Notes: a model not told the origin generated them from the letters alone. 64,000 nucleotides of DNA from Monarcha castaneiventris obscurior (GCA_026261815.1 JAMPIT010000856.1:12926001-12990000), one strand, 5' to 3'; positions 14,757 through 29,611 are shown, numbered from the stretch's first letter. A program made the numbers and translations.

Positions 14757-15210
14757 GATGCCTTTCCTGGTCTTAAAAATCAAGAGGCGAACACGGTTAG
14801 AAGGGGAAAAAGGGTTTTACCTTGGTATTTATTGTAAGGATCCTTAGGTGCACCACGAACAGGTCGAATACACCTCTGTGCACCCCCCCATCCCCACTGC
14901 AAAGTCCCCCTCTCCTAGATCTGGTCTTACATTCTAGGTCTTACTAATTAGCATATCTATCAAATATTCCCCAATGAGAGGCTCAAATGAGCCCCCCCTC
15001 CCAAGGAACCTTCCCCTGGATGGTTCTATCTTAGTTTACAAAATGTGTTCTGGAGAGGACCTTGGGCTCTGGGCACCCTGGCACCCGAACTACGAAGCCT
15101 CTAAAATGTTTAGTCTCTTGGCTTAACAAACAAGTCCAAGAATGTAGGCAAAAAAGCACCAAGAATACAGAAGTTGCAAAAAGGTATAACAGGGGTATAA
15201 AAGAAAAGAC
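14757..15210 (-). mobile_element. Possible solo LTR, minus strand
   Basis: On the minus strand a poly(A)-signal segment CAATAAATACCAAGGTAAAA (near 14832) follows GTGCACCTAAGGATCCTTA, and is followed by a pyrimidine-rich U5-like end running to AAAGGCATCA near 14757. The rest (14880-15210) is more GC-rich than the neighbours, with GAGCCTCTCATTGGGGAATA. The layout resembles an avian LTR, but no clear TATA box or target duplication was found and both ends are estimates. Confidence 0.45.
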
Positions 15211-16895
15211 AAAATTCATCATGGCATCAGCACAACAAGCTGTGGAGTGCAGCTGCTTTGTTCCAGCAAAAAGGACCAAAAAACTGTTCCTTCCTGTGCA
15301 TGTCTCTGTGCACCCTTACACCGAGCTTGCAGAGGGGGCTGGGTAGCAGTTCAGCAGCAGACACACAAATTATAACTCCTTTGAGCATGAGCATTTTCAG
15401 TCCAGGCTAAAAAATGCCAATGCAGGTGTCAGTACCACCTTGACTAAAGCCAACTCCCACTGTCTTAAGTTTTTCTAAGGGACCTATTCCACTGCTGTCT
15501 AAGCACAAGCAATGAAAACCCCATTCTCAAATAATTTGAACTATTTTAAAGCCAATTTTGCTGTCAGTTCTGTACAGAATGAACATCCTTTTACAGAACC
15601 CACAGAAAAAGAAGGTTTTTAAGACATATGAAACTTTTACTGTGCAAAAGGACTGTTGCCTCCTGCACACCAAAGGAGGCCAGCTCATATACCAATGGCC
15701 AGAAAGCCAGTTAAAAACTTTAAAATTAAATAAAATTTGAAAAAAAAAAAAAACTCAGTACAGGCTGCATTTCTGCAGAAGCTGCGGGATTTCTACCAAG
15801 CAATAGATAATTCTCTCCACTGTCCTTGCCTGACTGACAAGAATAAACTCCCAAATAGAAACCAATACTGAGAGCACTTATCCCAGCCTAACTCCTCACT
15901 TCACTGCACATCAACAGAATACACTGAGTGTCACCAGAAAGCCAAACTAAACACATTTACTGTTTCTCCCTGAGGAAAACAAAGTTCTTCAAGCATCACT
16001 GTGGTCTTCAAGCATCACTATCAGGTTACAATACATAAATTGCTGTATTTGTGAGGTTGTGGTCGTTACAAATTTCAGCCTTGCAAAGGACTGACCACTG
16101 GCTGTCCATGAAGTGAAAGAGGCAAGAGGTTCTCACAGAAAAATACAGGCTCATGGAAAGTTGTCAGAGTTACACTGAGATGGCTCTCATATTAAGTTCT
16201 GTACCAGTGCCAGTTCTGTAACTTTCTAGCTTTATTTAGGGTCTCAAAAGAAAGCTGAACTGGATGGTTCATTCAGGAGGCAGTATTTGGTGCCTCCAGG
16301 ACTTTTCAGTGGTCACTCCAACTGTGACTCTCTCTAACCTGCCCTGGTTTTTAACTTAGAGGAATATACTTTGAACTGATTGCTCCTGGAAACATCTGAC
16401 ACAGATTAAGCCATAACAGAGCTGGCTGGAAATATCAAACTGTGCTGCTGCCCCAGCCACTGCTCCAGGGGGAGACATCACCTGAGCACTGTTACCTGGG
16501 ACTCCATCCCACAAAAGGATGAGGGAAAAGCACTCAACTTCACACCCCTGTGCGGGAGTTGGGACTCCACACAAATGCTGGTTCTTATCTTCACCTCTGG
16601 GGAGCTTTACCCCGAGCCCCAACAGATGAGAAACTGCTGCAGATGTTGTTTCAGGCTGTTTATTTCTCCTTCTCTCTGCCAGCTCTCAGCTCCGGCCGCA
16701 CATCTGATGCAGCCGAGTCCGAGCGGGCACTGCCCAGTCCTGGGCTGTCCCGGCCTTGTTGTGCCCTTTCCATCATCCAACCATTCTTCACAACGCATTT
16801 ATTAGTTACTGTTCTATACCAATTCATTTGCACCTGTTCTAGACACGGAATTTCTGCCTCTTTTTCATTCTACCAATCCTTTTGTGCCACCACCA

Positions 16896-16935
16896 CCAGA
16901 GAAGATGGAGGAGGAGAAGAAGAGGAAGAACAGGG
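16896..16935 (+). repeat. Purine-rich GAR tract
   Basis: AGAGAAGATGGAGGAGGAGA continues as GAAGAGGAAGAACAGGG, an imperfect purine-only stretch on the plus strand. It follows a locally GC-rich, CpG-containing segment (16690-16760). A simple repeat is the plainest reading. Confidence 0.6.
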
Positions 16936-19900
16936 CAACGCCCAAAATCCTCCATCTTAGACCCTTCATCCTCATATTAGAAATCCTAAAATCTGCTTTT
17001 TACCTTGTAAAATACTAAACCACTACTCATTTTTAACTTCTCTTACTTTGCAATGCCTCGCTCTGCGTCACCAATCTTTCCCATGGACTAAAATCAAAGC
17101 CGGTGCCATTCTGGGCTTCTTGCCAGGGGCTGGGACCCCCTTGCTGGGGCTCCTGACCCCCCAGGGCAGCCTAGAGGCATTCCCTGACCTCCCAGGGCAG
17201 CCAGAGGCGTGCCTTGGGTTCCAACACCCCTGGGCTTGTGCTCTGGCAAGAGGCAGCTAAAGCACACACTGGGAAGGTGACCACTCACCTGCAGACCCTC
17301 AGGAGTCAGAGAGACTCCCCACAGGCCCTCAGGTTGTGCCTTTCTGAGGGAACAGGCTCCAGGAGGAGGGCAGCCATCCTACAGTGCACAGTGACACCAG
17401 AGAAGTTCCTGAGGAGCAGTGGTGTGAGGGCAGCAGGCTCTGGAATCCTCACCTCATTTATTATTACAGCCATTAGGCTGAAGACACCTGGCTGAGAGGC
17501 AGCAGGGGAAAGGAGAAAAACACAAAAACGGGAAAAAACTGCACGGAGATTATCATTAGTGCATGGAGGAACCAATATTGGGAGGTGTTTTGTCGTGTGT
17601 CTGAGGTACAGAACAGCTGCTGAGCTAATAGCATTATACAGGATCATGACAGAAAAGAGCATTAGCCATATTATAGTGCTGGGAAGAAAAGAATTATGTG
17701 CTGCATATTTTGTTCCCTAAGACTAATATAATGAAAAGGGTTCTGCTGAAGCCACTAAGGCACCCTTCAAATCACATACATTATAAATCAGCAAAGCCCT
17801 GAGGCATCATGTTTATATAGACACTTAAATTTAAAACAAAAATACTCAATCTTCATTTCTGAGTAGAGATTCAATTACTTTGAGCTTTAGAGTCTGAATA
17901 ATATGAAGCATAAAACTAAGTTTTTTCCCCAAGGTATCTCTCACTTGTGGACCATTTAAATCACCTAGTTGCATGAAGCAGACAAAACAAATTATGCCAA
18001 AAAAGCAACAAAATTAGTCTTTTATCTGTGAAATCCAATACAAACTGTGAAATAGAAAAACACACAAAAAGCACTTGGGCTATGAAACATCATGAAGACC
18101 TCATCAGCTGTGCTTCTTCCTTTTCCCTAGTTCTATAAAGCTCTTCACAGAAAGGCAGGAAATATTTTATTACTGCAACCATTTGATAAGCTGGTCTTAA
18201 TACCCTCTCACTGACTAGGTGAATCAGTGCCAGAGTAGAGCATAATGAAATTTCAAATGTAGTGCATTAGAAGTTGTTGTGATGACAGCTAGAAAGTTCA
18301 TTGAGACTATTCTGTAACAGCAAGTCCTTTTATTTTCCTTTTCTCCTTTTTTTTTTCTTCTTTTCTGTTTATTTTAATCAAATCAGAGATTGGCCACTGA
18401 AGCCTTGGGTCTCTAGCTGAGAAGAGGAGCACACAGTGCTACCTCAGATTAGCTCAGCTGAGTTCAGCAGAGTCCAGCAGAGAGAAGTGCACCAACAGCA
18501 AGTTAAAGGAAAGAAGTCAAAAGATCTGAGCTTCCCTAAAATGTGGGTTTGCAAAGCTGGGGGCTCCTCCTGTCCCTGTCCTGTGCTGCTGTATCAGCAC
18601 AGTGTAAATCCAATTGCTGCCTCACACAGCCCTTTTACAGCCAATGCTCAGCCACTGCAGTGCCATCTGAGGTAGCTCTGCTACTCCTGTGTGAGGAACT
18701 CTTGCAGGGGTTATTAGAAGGACAGGAAAATTGTAGAACTTTTCCATGAGAAACACTGAGGCTGGAAAAATCCAGTTCCCAGGCTCCTGAACTTCGACGA
18801 AGTTTCCATGAACATTGCAATAAAGCTGGGTCACCAAGGAAGCAGCCAAAGTTATGGGTTGGAAAGGGTTCTCAGAATCAGATCAATACCTGTCTGTCTG
18901 CCACCAAATGCAGATTCACTTATCTGGGTACAGCAGCAGCCAATGTCACTTTATGCATCTCTGCCAACCACATATAGATCCTCCCTCAATTCTGGGGGGT
19001 TTCTTTTTCTTGGCCAGCCAAATCCCTTTCATTCTGCAACAACTTGTTAAAGCTTCTTCATCATCACTGAAATGACTTCCTCATTGGAACTTACAGAAAT
19101 AAAAACCCTGAACATAACCCTTTTCATCAAACCACACGAGACTGTTAAAATAATTGCAAAATCCAAAGTTTCCAACAAGACAGACAGCAACACACAGACC
19201 CTGTGGGGCTGAGCAATGCAGTTCTTCTCACAACCACTCTAGTTTTAAAAGTATTTGGGCAAAGCTGTGTGCAACATTCCTGCTGTAATGTTCCAACAGA
19301 CCCACGTGCTCTTTCCACAGACACTGCAAAACCCATGTCTGGTTTGGCAAATGCTGATGTGCAGAACCCTCAGCACCACCACAGAGTGCTGAACTGGGCC
19401 CAAGGTGTATAAATAACTGTATTACCCTCCAGGTAACCTGAGTTCCTGGGGATTTAGGGGAGGGCAAAGTAATAAAATCCGAGGGCAGTTCTGGCAGGAT
19501 GGATGTGCAGCCATTGCCCAGTTCTGCAGGTCTGGCCACCCCTGGGGCTGGCAAGCAGCAGGTTGGGCTCAGAGCACACAGCAGCACGGCCCTGGGATGT
19601 GGCCAGACCCACCAGACTCAGATAAACCCAAACAAACTGATTGCCTGCCACCTGCAGCAGGAAATCAGCACAAGACTTTGCTCTTGAGCTCAAGAATTTT
19701 CCAACCATCTCTCTGCACTACAGTGGTACAGTGCAAAGATTGGAAAGGAACTTTCTTAAAAGTCTCTGTGAAGGGCTCTCAAGCTATAATGGATTCTGCT
19801 AAGAGTCCTCTGAGGCTGCTGAATGTCACTTTATACTGCTTCAGAGGTGCAAAGCAGCCTTATCTGGACCAAAAGCATGGCCTTCAGGTCTCCAGAGATA

Positions 19901-20984
19901 AAAGGCCAGAGCACTAAACCATTCTGTCTTGCCAGCCACAATAAAGAGTCATTTAATTTAGCCAAACTCATTTAAAAAAGAGATTGATAAAGAACAGGAC
20001 CAGATTATTTAATAACAAAACTGAAACTATTCCTCTGGGTTGGATGACACTCCAATATTCTTGCAAGACAGAGAAATGGTAAAATGTTTAATAGAATTTA
20101 CAGCATTTCATTCAGATAAAAGAGGATGCTCAATTTATGGGTGATGTTTGGCTCAGAGCAGCAATAAAAGTCAGGTCAATAAGTGATTCTTTTTCCTGAC
20201 TTGGAAAAAATATTCTGACTAAACAAAGAATCACCATAAACCACAAACAGGCGGAGAAAGGAATCCCCTGATAGCAAGGGCCCCACTGAAAAAATAGCAA
20301 AAGGTGGCTTTCTTTTAGCTAGCTGGAAAATGTCAAAGCAAAGCAAATCATTTATGTGGTGTCTGTAAATAAAATATTGTCTAGGAAAATAAGAACACTC
20401 TGTTAGAAATAAGTCACAAAGTCATTCCCTGTGGGGGGAAAAAGAAAAGCTGGTCTTGTTAATTAAAATACTTAGCAAGGTCATCTGGGAGCACAAAAGT
20501 CTTATTTGATTAAATGAAATGTTCCAAACTTAAGAAAACACTGAAGAAGGAAATAATAGCAAAAAAAAGTGAGTTTTAGGGCAGTGTTGAGAGCTTGTTG
20601 CAGAGTAGCTGTGGAAATCTCTCTGTCTAATGGGGGAAATGGAGGTGCAGAGGATTTTAGTACAGAGCTCAGCACTGGAGCATGCTCATCTCTTCTGCTT
20701 CTCAAACACATTCTAACAAGGCACTGAAGAAGCCTGAGTGAACTGTAGTTAACACTTCAGTAAATATGGAAAAAAACTTCTGCAAACTGCAATGGCAGCA
20801 AACAGCCCCAAGACCCTGAGATTCTGTGGCATGGTTTGCTCTTCATCCTGCTAGAAGCAGAACTATATTTAGGTCCCACACTCTGGGACTGAATGTACCC
20901 AGAGTGAGAAATGGTCCTCTGGCTTGGAGAGGTCTAATGATCCAAACTAGAGCTGGAAGGGAAAGAGCTGTGTGAAAGATAGGA

Positions 20985-21125
20985 TTTGCCCTATTTTACA
21001 ACTGAAAACCATGTCACAGACAGATGAAATGAGCTGCCCAGGGTCACATGTACTCTGTGATATAGTCAGAAATGAAATCTGAGTCTCTTCAGTTCCATGC
21101 TGGTGCTTTTACCTCAGACTATCAT
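20985..21125 (-). mobile_element. MIR-type SINE relic, reverse orientation
   Basis: CCCTATTTTACAACTGAAAA, then GAGCTGCCCAGGGTCACATG, then AAATGAAATCTGAGTCTCTT and CCATGCTGGTGCTTTTACC follow the reverse complement of the MIR consensus over about 140 bases, with core and tRNA-related flank in the expected order. This is the best preserved MIR copy in the window. Confidence 0.75.
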
Positions 21126-24100
21126 TTCACTGTTAAAAAAACACCCACGAATCAAGCCCTGCCCTATTCCAGCCCTGAGCTAAATCATCCTGTTCACGTG
21201 GCAGGCAAGCTGAGAGACAGGAGAGTTGTAGGCAATGAAATCTGTCAGAGGCTCACTTGTTTTGAAAGGCAGGTCACTAATTTAGGTGCTTAACTCAGGA
21301 ACCCACTCAGAAAGTCTTAATCCCAGAGCTCACTCTCAGCTCACTCTTCATATTGCAGAGTTTTGCACTGCTGCTCTGCAGCCCCACTGTATATCTTTTA
21401 ATTACACCATCACTCTCTGCAGACATTCCCCTGGTTCCGAGGGTGGAACTGCTTGAAACTTATTTAGTAAATACCCAGTGCCAAGCAGAAACCCCATTCC
21501 ATTTGAGCTGGGAGCTGAACAGCCAAGCAAGAACATGACTCAAGGCTCCTCTGACTAAAGAGAAAGAGAACAAGGGGATGGAAGAAAACCACAAAGGGAA
21601 ACTTTCTGGTTCAACTGTACCAAACACCAACTTATTTATGAAATAGGTTGTTTGCAAAGATTTCATGCCAAGTGCTGGCAGGCAGCTACCATGGATCAGA
21701 GTCAGGCTGCAAGTGCAGCTATAATGAAGATGGGGAATGGGCCAAACAAGCATTTAGCTGGCTGGGAAGTCATTGCTTCTCCTTCTGCCTGGAACAAATA
21801 TTAAATTCTCCTGAAATGCACGTGTGTGGAGGCACAAGTCCAAACTCATGTGTTCTTCCTCCCTGAGGTCATTTCCACATCCTTGGAAATAGTGCATTTG
21901 TCAAAAACATTCTTACAGACAAAAAAACGCCAGTTAGGTTTTTGGGCTTGGATTTTCTTAAGCACCACGGAGTGAACAATGAGAATGACAAGACTGAACA
22001 CAGTGATGTGGGCAGGCTGCTCCCTGGCAGTAATCTCAGTGTGAGAGAAGCCTCCCTGGCTCTCAGGGAGCCACCCTGAGGTTTGTTTGCATCAGCCTTG
22101 TAATTTTGTACACATGCCCCAAGCCCTGCAGTTCTCAAGAAATAGCCACTGATAATTGCTGGTTTATGCTCATAGACTTGGAGGACCAGGTTCAGTAGGC
22201 AAAGAAGATTCACTGCGTGTTTCCTGCTTAGGATATTACTATCTTTAAGAAATAAAAATAAAAGGAGGACATGATTGGATTACAATCAGCCACCATGCAA
22301 ATCATTCTCTATCTGTTTGGCCTCATGCTGTTTTCTAGGACTTTGCAGCATATGAACAGTTCCTCAATGTCATTAGGGTAAGCTGTGGTAGAAATTGAAT
22401 GCTTGAAGTGTTGCACTTCAACTCGAATTGCAGTTTGGCAGGTGAAATATGGAGATTCCTGAAGAAAATATGCAGCAGAACTGGGGCTCTAGATACCAAC
22501 TGCCATCCAAGGTAAAGACAATGTAAAGTCTGCCCATTACAGGTGAGACACGAGGTGTTTTATGAAAAGTCTGAATTCACACAGGTTTGTCTTAGGATGA
22601 TGACTGGGGGAGGGTGTATTTTAGTAATGCCATTAAATAAAATCCCCAAAGCAACACATCAGAATCAAGTAACCACCTGTACACAGGCACCATCTCTCTG
22701 TGTCTTAACATGTCAGAAGTCAAAAAAGAATATTAATTTTGCTTTAATCAGGATCCCAGAAATGACACAGTGAAGCTGTGGCTTGCAGGTATGTTTTCTG
22801 AAGAGAAACAGCAGAAAAGCTTTAAATACAATGACTCCATTTACTCTTAATCCCCTTGCATTCACAAAATGAGTCTAAGACTGCCAAAAGTGGGAAGATG
22901 CCCCACGTAGCCTAAATTTGGACCTGAAGCAAGCAGGATGTTCCTACTCATTACAGCCACCACCCCTGAAAGCTTTCCAACTCACTGATTATATTTGTGG
23001 CTCTGGGAACAAGAAAGGGACAAACAACAATAGGCAGCTTGGCTGGAGAAAAATTACCAGTGATAAAAGACGACAGGTAATCACTCTAATGGTCCAAGCT
23101 GTCCTGGCTACCACTTCTACCCCATTGTTCAAAACCCCAGGAAGATTTTTTTAAGAAGGAAAGGAAGCTGTAACACCAAGTCCTTGAAAGGTCAAGATGA
23201 GCCAGTGGAAGGTATTGGGCAAAATAACCAGAAAGAAAGGCAAATAAAAATATCTAGGTGGGGAAAAGTGAGAGCCATTTTCACTCGAGCATCCGCTTTT
23301 CCACTTAACACCACTGGAATCTGGTGGTGTAAAATCACTGATTTCTTAAAATTGTCCACAGCTTGAGTGCCCCATTAAACAGAGCAGTGGTTCCTTGCAT
23401 GGACATCACTCCACAGTCCCCAGAGCTGAGGTGTCAGGGGTTCAGGTGCAGATTTTGTGCTTACAGGCACCGTGCACTGGCTCCAAGCGGGTCAGACCTG
23501 AGCCAGGTAAGAGACACTTCCCTAAAGCTGAAAAGAAAGAACCACTTCTACACACTTGACACCTAAATAATCTCAGGGTCAAGCAATCCATCTCATCTGG
23601 ATTCAAGGACACTGATTCAGAGCAAAGCTTTCTACAGTCCTCATTCTATTAATAAAGAAAGGAGCTTGTGAAGTTAGCTTTGTCTGAGATATAGGTTAAG
23701 AGCTGAATACAAAACCAAAACTATTCATTTTTTCACTCTCTTTTTTTTGAGTATCTCCACTTCAATGCCAAAAATGTGATTCATTTCAGCATATGTCAGT
23801 AGAGATTCAGAAATTAATATTTAAGCATAAAAGTTAAACACTACAACCTAAATCTCAAATTCAAAGTGAGTTTAAATCATTATTTCAATTAAAACTATTT
23901 CATTTGGATAATCATTCTGATGTTGTCCTAATAAGGGGTAGGACTGACCTGACACTTTTTCATTTTCAAACAACAGGGAGCACTGATATTTCTGCTTTTT
24001 TATTTTTTGATATTTTCTGATTTTTTTATTTCTGTTTCAGATGGGAATTTTGTTCTGCAACAGAAGTTTCCATAAAAGAGAAGCTCTTACTCCTGAGTAG

Positions 24101-27100
24101 ACTGGCTTCACTTTTCCTCGGGTGAGGGAAATGGCACAATTCCTGTGTTTGTTCTCCTTTCCCAAAGACCCTTTCTGACACCAGGGGCACAGGATTTCAC
24201 AGCCACCCTCAGGACTTCACCCTAACAGTGATAACCCTGAGCTCCCTCAATCAGCACAGCCTTGTGAAAAACCACCCATTAAACATCACGAGATAAATAT
24301 GGGCAGCTGAATTTTGCAAAGAGTTCTCACTCATCCTCTGGCATGGAACAGCTGAGAAATACCAAGAATGTAAGAACAGACACTGAGAATAAGGTTACAC
24401 TTGTATATGAATGTGCCATTCCTGCCTTTGAGATGCCCACTGTAAATACAGAACTCAAAGCTATGTAGGTCGCTGGTGTTTTTCTGGGAAGTTGACTCAC
24501 TCTGGTGTCAAAATTTCCAGAAAAGACCTTGACTCTACCTCAATAAATTGCCACTGTGTGTGAAGACATACATTCCATCAATTCCACAAAAAGGTAATTT
24601 CATTAAAGAGCACACTGAAAGACCAATTTAAATGATGAAATATTTCCTATTAGTTATAACCCATTGAAAACATGTATCAGGTTGGGGTTTTTTTCTTCAG
24701 ATTATTTATTTAGTTAACAATTTGATGGCTGGATTTTCACTACCATCCATTATGTGGTATATTCCTTTGTGATAAGCTTGCAATGGGTTATTTACAGTCA
24801 GAAAATAACTCTAAGCCCTGAAATTTCAGAAAGCTATCTTGATCCTTTAATCCAGCTGACTTCTCCATGTTGTAAAGTTCTCTTTAGCAGATGGACTCCG
24901 ATAAAACTCTCATGGATTTTATTTATTCCTTCCTGCAGGGGAAAAGGTCACCCAAGCAAGACCCTCCACTTAGTCCTCAAGCCCTATAGAGGAGAAAAGG
25001 AGATTCTGTAATAGCAGGGAATGCAAGGCCAAATCCCAGAGCAGGAGATTTCCTTATAAAACACGTGACCAATCACTTTTCTTACCCTGCCACTGCCACA
25101 CAAAACCAATAATAAGTTGTTGAGTAGCTCTATCTATTTCACAGTTCCACGTGTAAAATAAATCACTGTGCAGGCAGGTGTTGGCTCTTTGGCATAGAGC
25201 AACCTGACATTTGAGGAGCCAGTTTCTAAAGGGAAGCCAGAAAATCAACCTCCAGAAGGAAACATGTTTTTAAGATTGAAAACAAACCTCGGTCAGCATT
25301 TGTGCCTATGTTACATCAACAATAAAAACTGTGCCTGTGTAGAGAGCTGCCTGCAAGTGCTGCAGTTTAATCATCTCATAAAAACCACAGGTCAAAACAC
25401 TCCTGGTTAAGTAAAGTGGGGCAAACCAGGCAATATCCTTCACCCATTTCCTTTGGTCAGTCCCGGATCCAAACCAGCAGCAAGAGCTATAACATCCACA
25501 TGCCACTTCCTTCCTGCCAGGTTTCACTGTCCTCCCCCCTGGCCACACAAAAAGCCACCACATTGTGTACATACATCATTTCAGAGCTATCTTTGGAAAT
25601 AATGAACCAGAAGTCAGTTGATCAGTTTGTTCCTCACAAGCACCATAATTAGGCTAAGACATACTTCCTGGCTCTGACAGATGAAGTGCATGGCATGTCT
25701 GAAAGCAACAGCTACAAAACAATCACGGCCACGGTTTGCAAAAAGTACCTCAGAGGTTTTACCTCAGAGGAAAACAACATTGACAGCCACCAAATAAAAA
25801 TGATACAGGCCTGATTTGTCTCTCAGCTGGAAACTTTTAGGGAGAAGTGAGTGGATTTTTAACTAGAGTCTCCATTTTTGGTGAACAGAAAGGGAGAAAT
25901 GGGAATGTAACACTAATTCATGAAGACAACATATCAAAAGCTACTGGTGCTACTGATGTGATACGGGAACAAAAACAAACAAACAAAACTAAGAGAAAGA
26001 AACAATCCCTCCCCCTAGATAATATACTAAGACTGTGGTAGGTTTGATATTCCCTTATAGGATTTACAAAATAAAACCCTTTTGAGAAAATTTGCCCACT
26101 GCATTCCACATTTCCATAAAGGAGTAGTCTCTTTGTTCATATGGGTTTGGAATGCAGACAGAATTTCTCCAACATCTTGAGATTATGAAAACAAAAGTGT
26201 CAACGTATAAGTTTTGAGGAATAACTAATAGAAACTTGCTAGGTGTGTTTGTTATGTTGGAAATATGCACTGCCCAGCTGTCCCCACCTTTCAAGGCAGG
26301 GACATGTCTCAGGGTAAATGCTGATTGCTCTACAGAAAAATGTACATACTAATGTGTGTTGAGACAAGAGCTTAAATGGATTATGGACTTCAGGACAACA
26401 GTCTCATATTGACTTCTCTGTAACACAAATCCCTGCTTCTCTGCCTGACAGATTTATCCTCTGGTGTTCACAGGACTGGTCCTGCTTTCTCCTGACTAGA
26501 GTTAGTAAGTCAATACACTGATCTGTTTGAAAAACTTAAGTAGCATAAGCTTTCTTCTCTTGGTAGGAAAATAATATTCTTTTTAAATATGCCTCAGAAT
26601 TGCTGCTTTAAAATCCTCAAATAACCAATGTTAAAGTGTTCCTCTTCAAAGATCTGACATTGAGCAAAGCAAAATTGTTCTTGCTCGGGTTAGGAGAAAA
26701 GAAAAAAAAAATAAAAGAAATATTAAAAAAAGAGAGAGATAAATTACCAAAAGAGGGAGTTAGCTTCTCAGATGAGATACAAATCTATCCCAAAAACCCA
26801 TTTATACCAGAGGGTGGGAAAGGTAAGCACAGTATGAAACATCCCCAGAGGAAAACCCTCCCTCACCTTGCAACCTGTACATGGTACAGATAGAAACACA
26901 ACCCCAAACACATTGAGATCCTTGTTTTGGCCATAAAGAAAAATACTATTGACCATTTTTTAGACAGTCTACAGATATAAGGAGAGCTCACAATGCTGGC
27001 TATCTTCATAATACTCACAAACTTTATTCTATATAAACATTTGACCAAAATCAGGGAGAAAAAACCCAACAGAGCCAGGCAGTAACTCACAAGAGAGAAA

Positions 27101-29611
27101 GACACAGTAGCAGTACATCAGCAGTGCCAGAGTCCCAGGCATAGCCCATCTGACTGGCATCTAAACAATGCACTTGGGCAGTGCCAGACAAGCCTGGATT
27201 TAGGATTTATGCAGGTCTAGAAGGAATGTGAGAGAAAAGAAAAGTGTAAGGATCTCTCCCAAACCACTCATACCCTGCATAAGAATGAACAGCAAATCAT
27301 CAGCCTTCAGCTTAAGGGAAAAGCCACCAAACTTATGCTGCTTCCATCTTTCCTGTGTTCACATCACAGAGCCACGTTTACAAAACCAAGTTTGTAAATT
27401 ATCCAGGAACATCCTTCTCATCCTCTTAAGGTCAGGCCACAGAAGAGCAGTTTGATCTCAGCACACCACTCGTGATTGCAGGGCTTCCAAAGGAGGCCAA
27501 GTCTGAGCAGGAGACCCCATCAGGGGACTGACACTCCTGCTATGCCCATATTCACCTCAAATCACATTAGGTTGACTTCAGGACCAATGGTTTGCACTTT
27601 CAGAGCCTGGCAAATTATACACTCATTCTGAATTCTTAGAAATTCCCCCTTGCAATCTGAAGGCACAACAGAGCATGCTTGTTCACATAAGCAAACCCTT
27701 ACTCACACAGCTTCCCCAAAGGAATAAAGAGAGTTCTATGACAGAAGAAGACAGGCCCAAGACTTAGATCATGCACAGCGCCAGCTGAGACAGCTTTTAA
27801 TTTCTCAATTGTCACAAGAGTGAAAAGAAACATCCCTTTCACACAGACGAGAAGCAGAAGGTTACAAACTGTTCTGTGACACAGCTACAATCAACACGCA
27901 TCAGATGTGTGAAGCAGAGTGGCACTTCTCATAACAATTAGCCCAATGGTGATTGCAAATACTGAGATTGCCAGAAGCAGGAGCAATAGTGAGTCAGAGC
28001 TGCTGTTCCCAGTGCAAACCGACTGAATTTTAGCTGTGGGTGACAGTCACTCTTTCCTCCTTTATGGCTTTTACCTGCCCAGGGCTTGCACTGCTGGCTT
28101 GTCACATTCATGCACCACCAGGCTCTGCTGTAACACAGGAGGGATACCCAGGTATGTGATGCCACCTGGATCCACCACAGTGCAAGTCTGAGTCCATCAG
28201 GGTGCAAATAATAGTGTAGGAATTGTTTAGAAGTGAGATGTGACAGCCACAGGACAAAGGAAACACACCATGAATTAAATCCTGCCTCTGTTCCCAGTGC
28301 CAGCACTGAATACATGATCCAACAGGGGTAAGGATAACCCTTCAGGCCTCTTAATTCCTCTCCCGGGCTTCTGCCTGCTAAAGAGGAAAATTCTCTTCCT
28401 ATGGGGGATTATATTAGGGGGAAGATCCCCTCTGCTCTCTTCCTTTGGCCCCTGAACACCAGTGGGACAGAAAGGAAGGCTGAGGCACAGATCAAGAAAC
28501 CTTTGATCTGTTCTTTCACTCCATTTTGTAGGTTTCTCTTGTTGTACAGTTACATTTCAGTTCTCTACATTGATGAATAGCCCCCTACTAAAGCCTGGGT
28601 TTGCAGAAGCACTAAAGTGACCACAACTTGGGTCAGTTATTTGAAAACACCAGTTTTGGCAGCCTTGTCAAAACATTGCAGCCCACTTCCAAATGTCATT
28701 CATGAGCTAGGTCTGCAGGTTCTTTTGCCTTGCACTCTGCTTCAAACAAAATTCCTTTTTTTGTTTCTACTCTCTCCATGAGAAAGTTTCCTTACTGAAA
28801 AGAGGTTTGAAAATCAAGACCTCACACCAAGTCCTGAACTTGAATCTGCAAATGAACCTGGAGATATTTGACCCCTGACACTTGGCAGAATGCTGTAAAA
28901 GCAGTTACCTGGAGACACGTGGCGTTGCCAAGAGTGCTGGTCCATTTGCTACTTTTCATTCTTTCTATCCTTCAGACTCAACATAAAATTTTTCGTTTCT
29001 TTCCTCTCCTTCCACTTTTCACATTAGCAGAGCCCTGGGGGACTGGCTGAGGCCACCAGCGTGCACAGAGTGTCAGACCAAGGTCAGCATTTCAAAACCA
29101 GATGGGCATTTAGTGCAAGCACTGGTTCAAAGCAGCCAGCCTGTCTTGCTAGCTGGTACAACATGTTTTACACCCTTTCTCCAAGCATCCAGACACCAGG
29201 GAGTGCTCAGTGCTGGGAATCTGATTCACTGAGACACCACTGCTCATTTGAGAGAAAGGAACAATGACAACCTTGTGAGATTTTGTTTCTTTGTCTTCTG
29301 TTTATGTGCTTTCCAGAAAGGGAAGAGCCTTGCATTCTCAGACAGTACAGGGCTAATGACTGCTACTGTCTTGCATTATTCAACAGGAAGTACACAATTA
29401 GATTCTTATGTTCAATTTGGTGTTCACATTAGCATCAGGTTATCATAAAATATAATTATGTGAAGTTGTAAATATGTGCTCATCTTCTCTTTGCAGAAAA
29501 CCAAGGGCAATACTTGCATTTCCAAAGAAAGGTCACAGCTCTCTGAGCAAGCACAGCAAAACTTCTGCTTGAGCAAGTTCCCAGGGCATGCTCCCGTGTG
29601 GGGGGAGCCAA

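Larger units (their letters stand above)
15211..29611. other. Intergenic DNA, no gene recognised
   Basis: Non-coding sequence with a MIR relic at 21 kb and two GC-richer patches (16.55-16.78 and 17.09-17.26 kb). The second patch contains a local duplication of CCCAGGGCAGCC(T)AGAGGC. A short duplication TCTTCAAGCATCACT lies near 15987-16020. No RNA gene, promoter or conserved exon was recognised. Confidence 0.7.

Noticed and set aside
15558..15753. Possible processed retrocopy: short open frame followed by AATAAAATTTG and an A-run
   Set aside because: The 60-codon frame matches no protein I recognise and no target duplication was seen. The AATAAA plus A-run alone is weak in AT-rich DNA.
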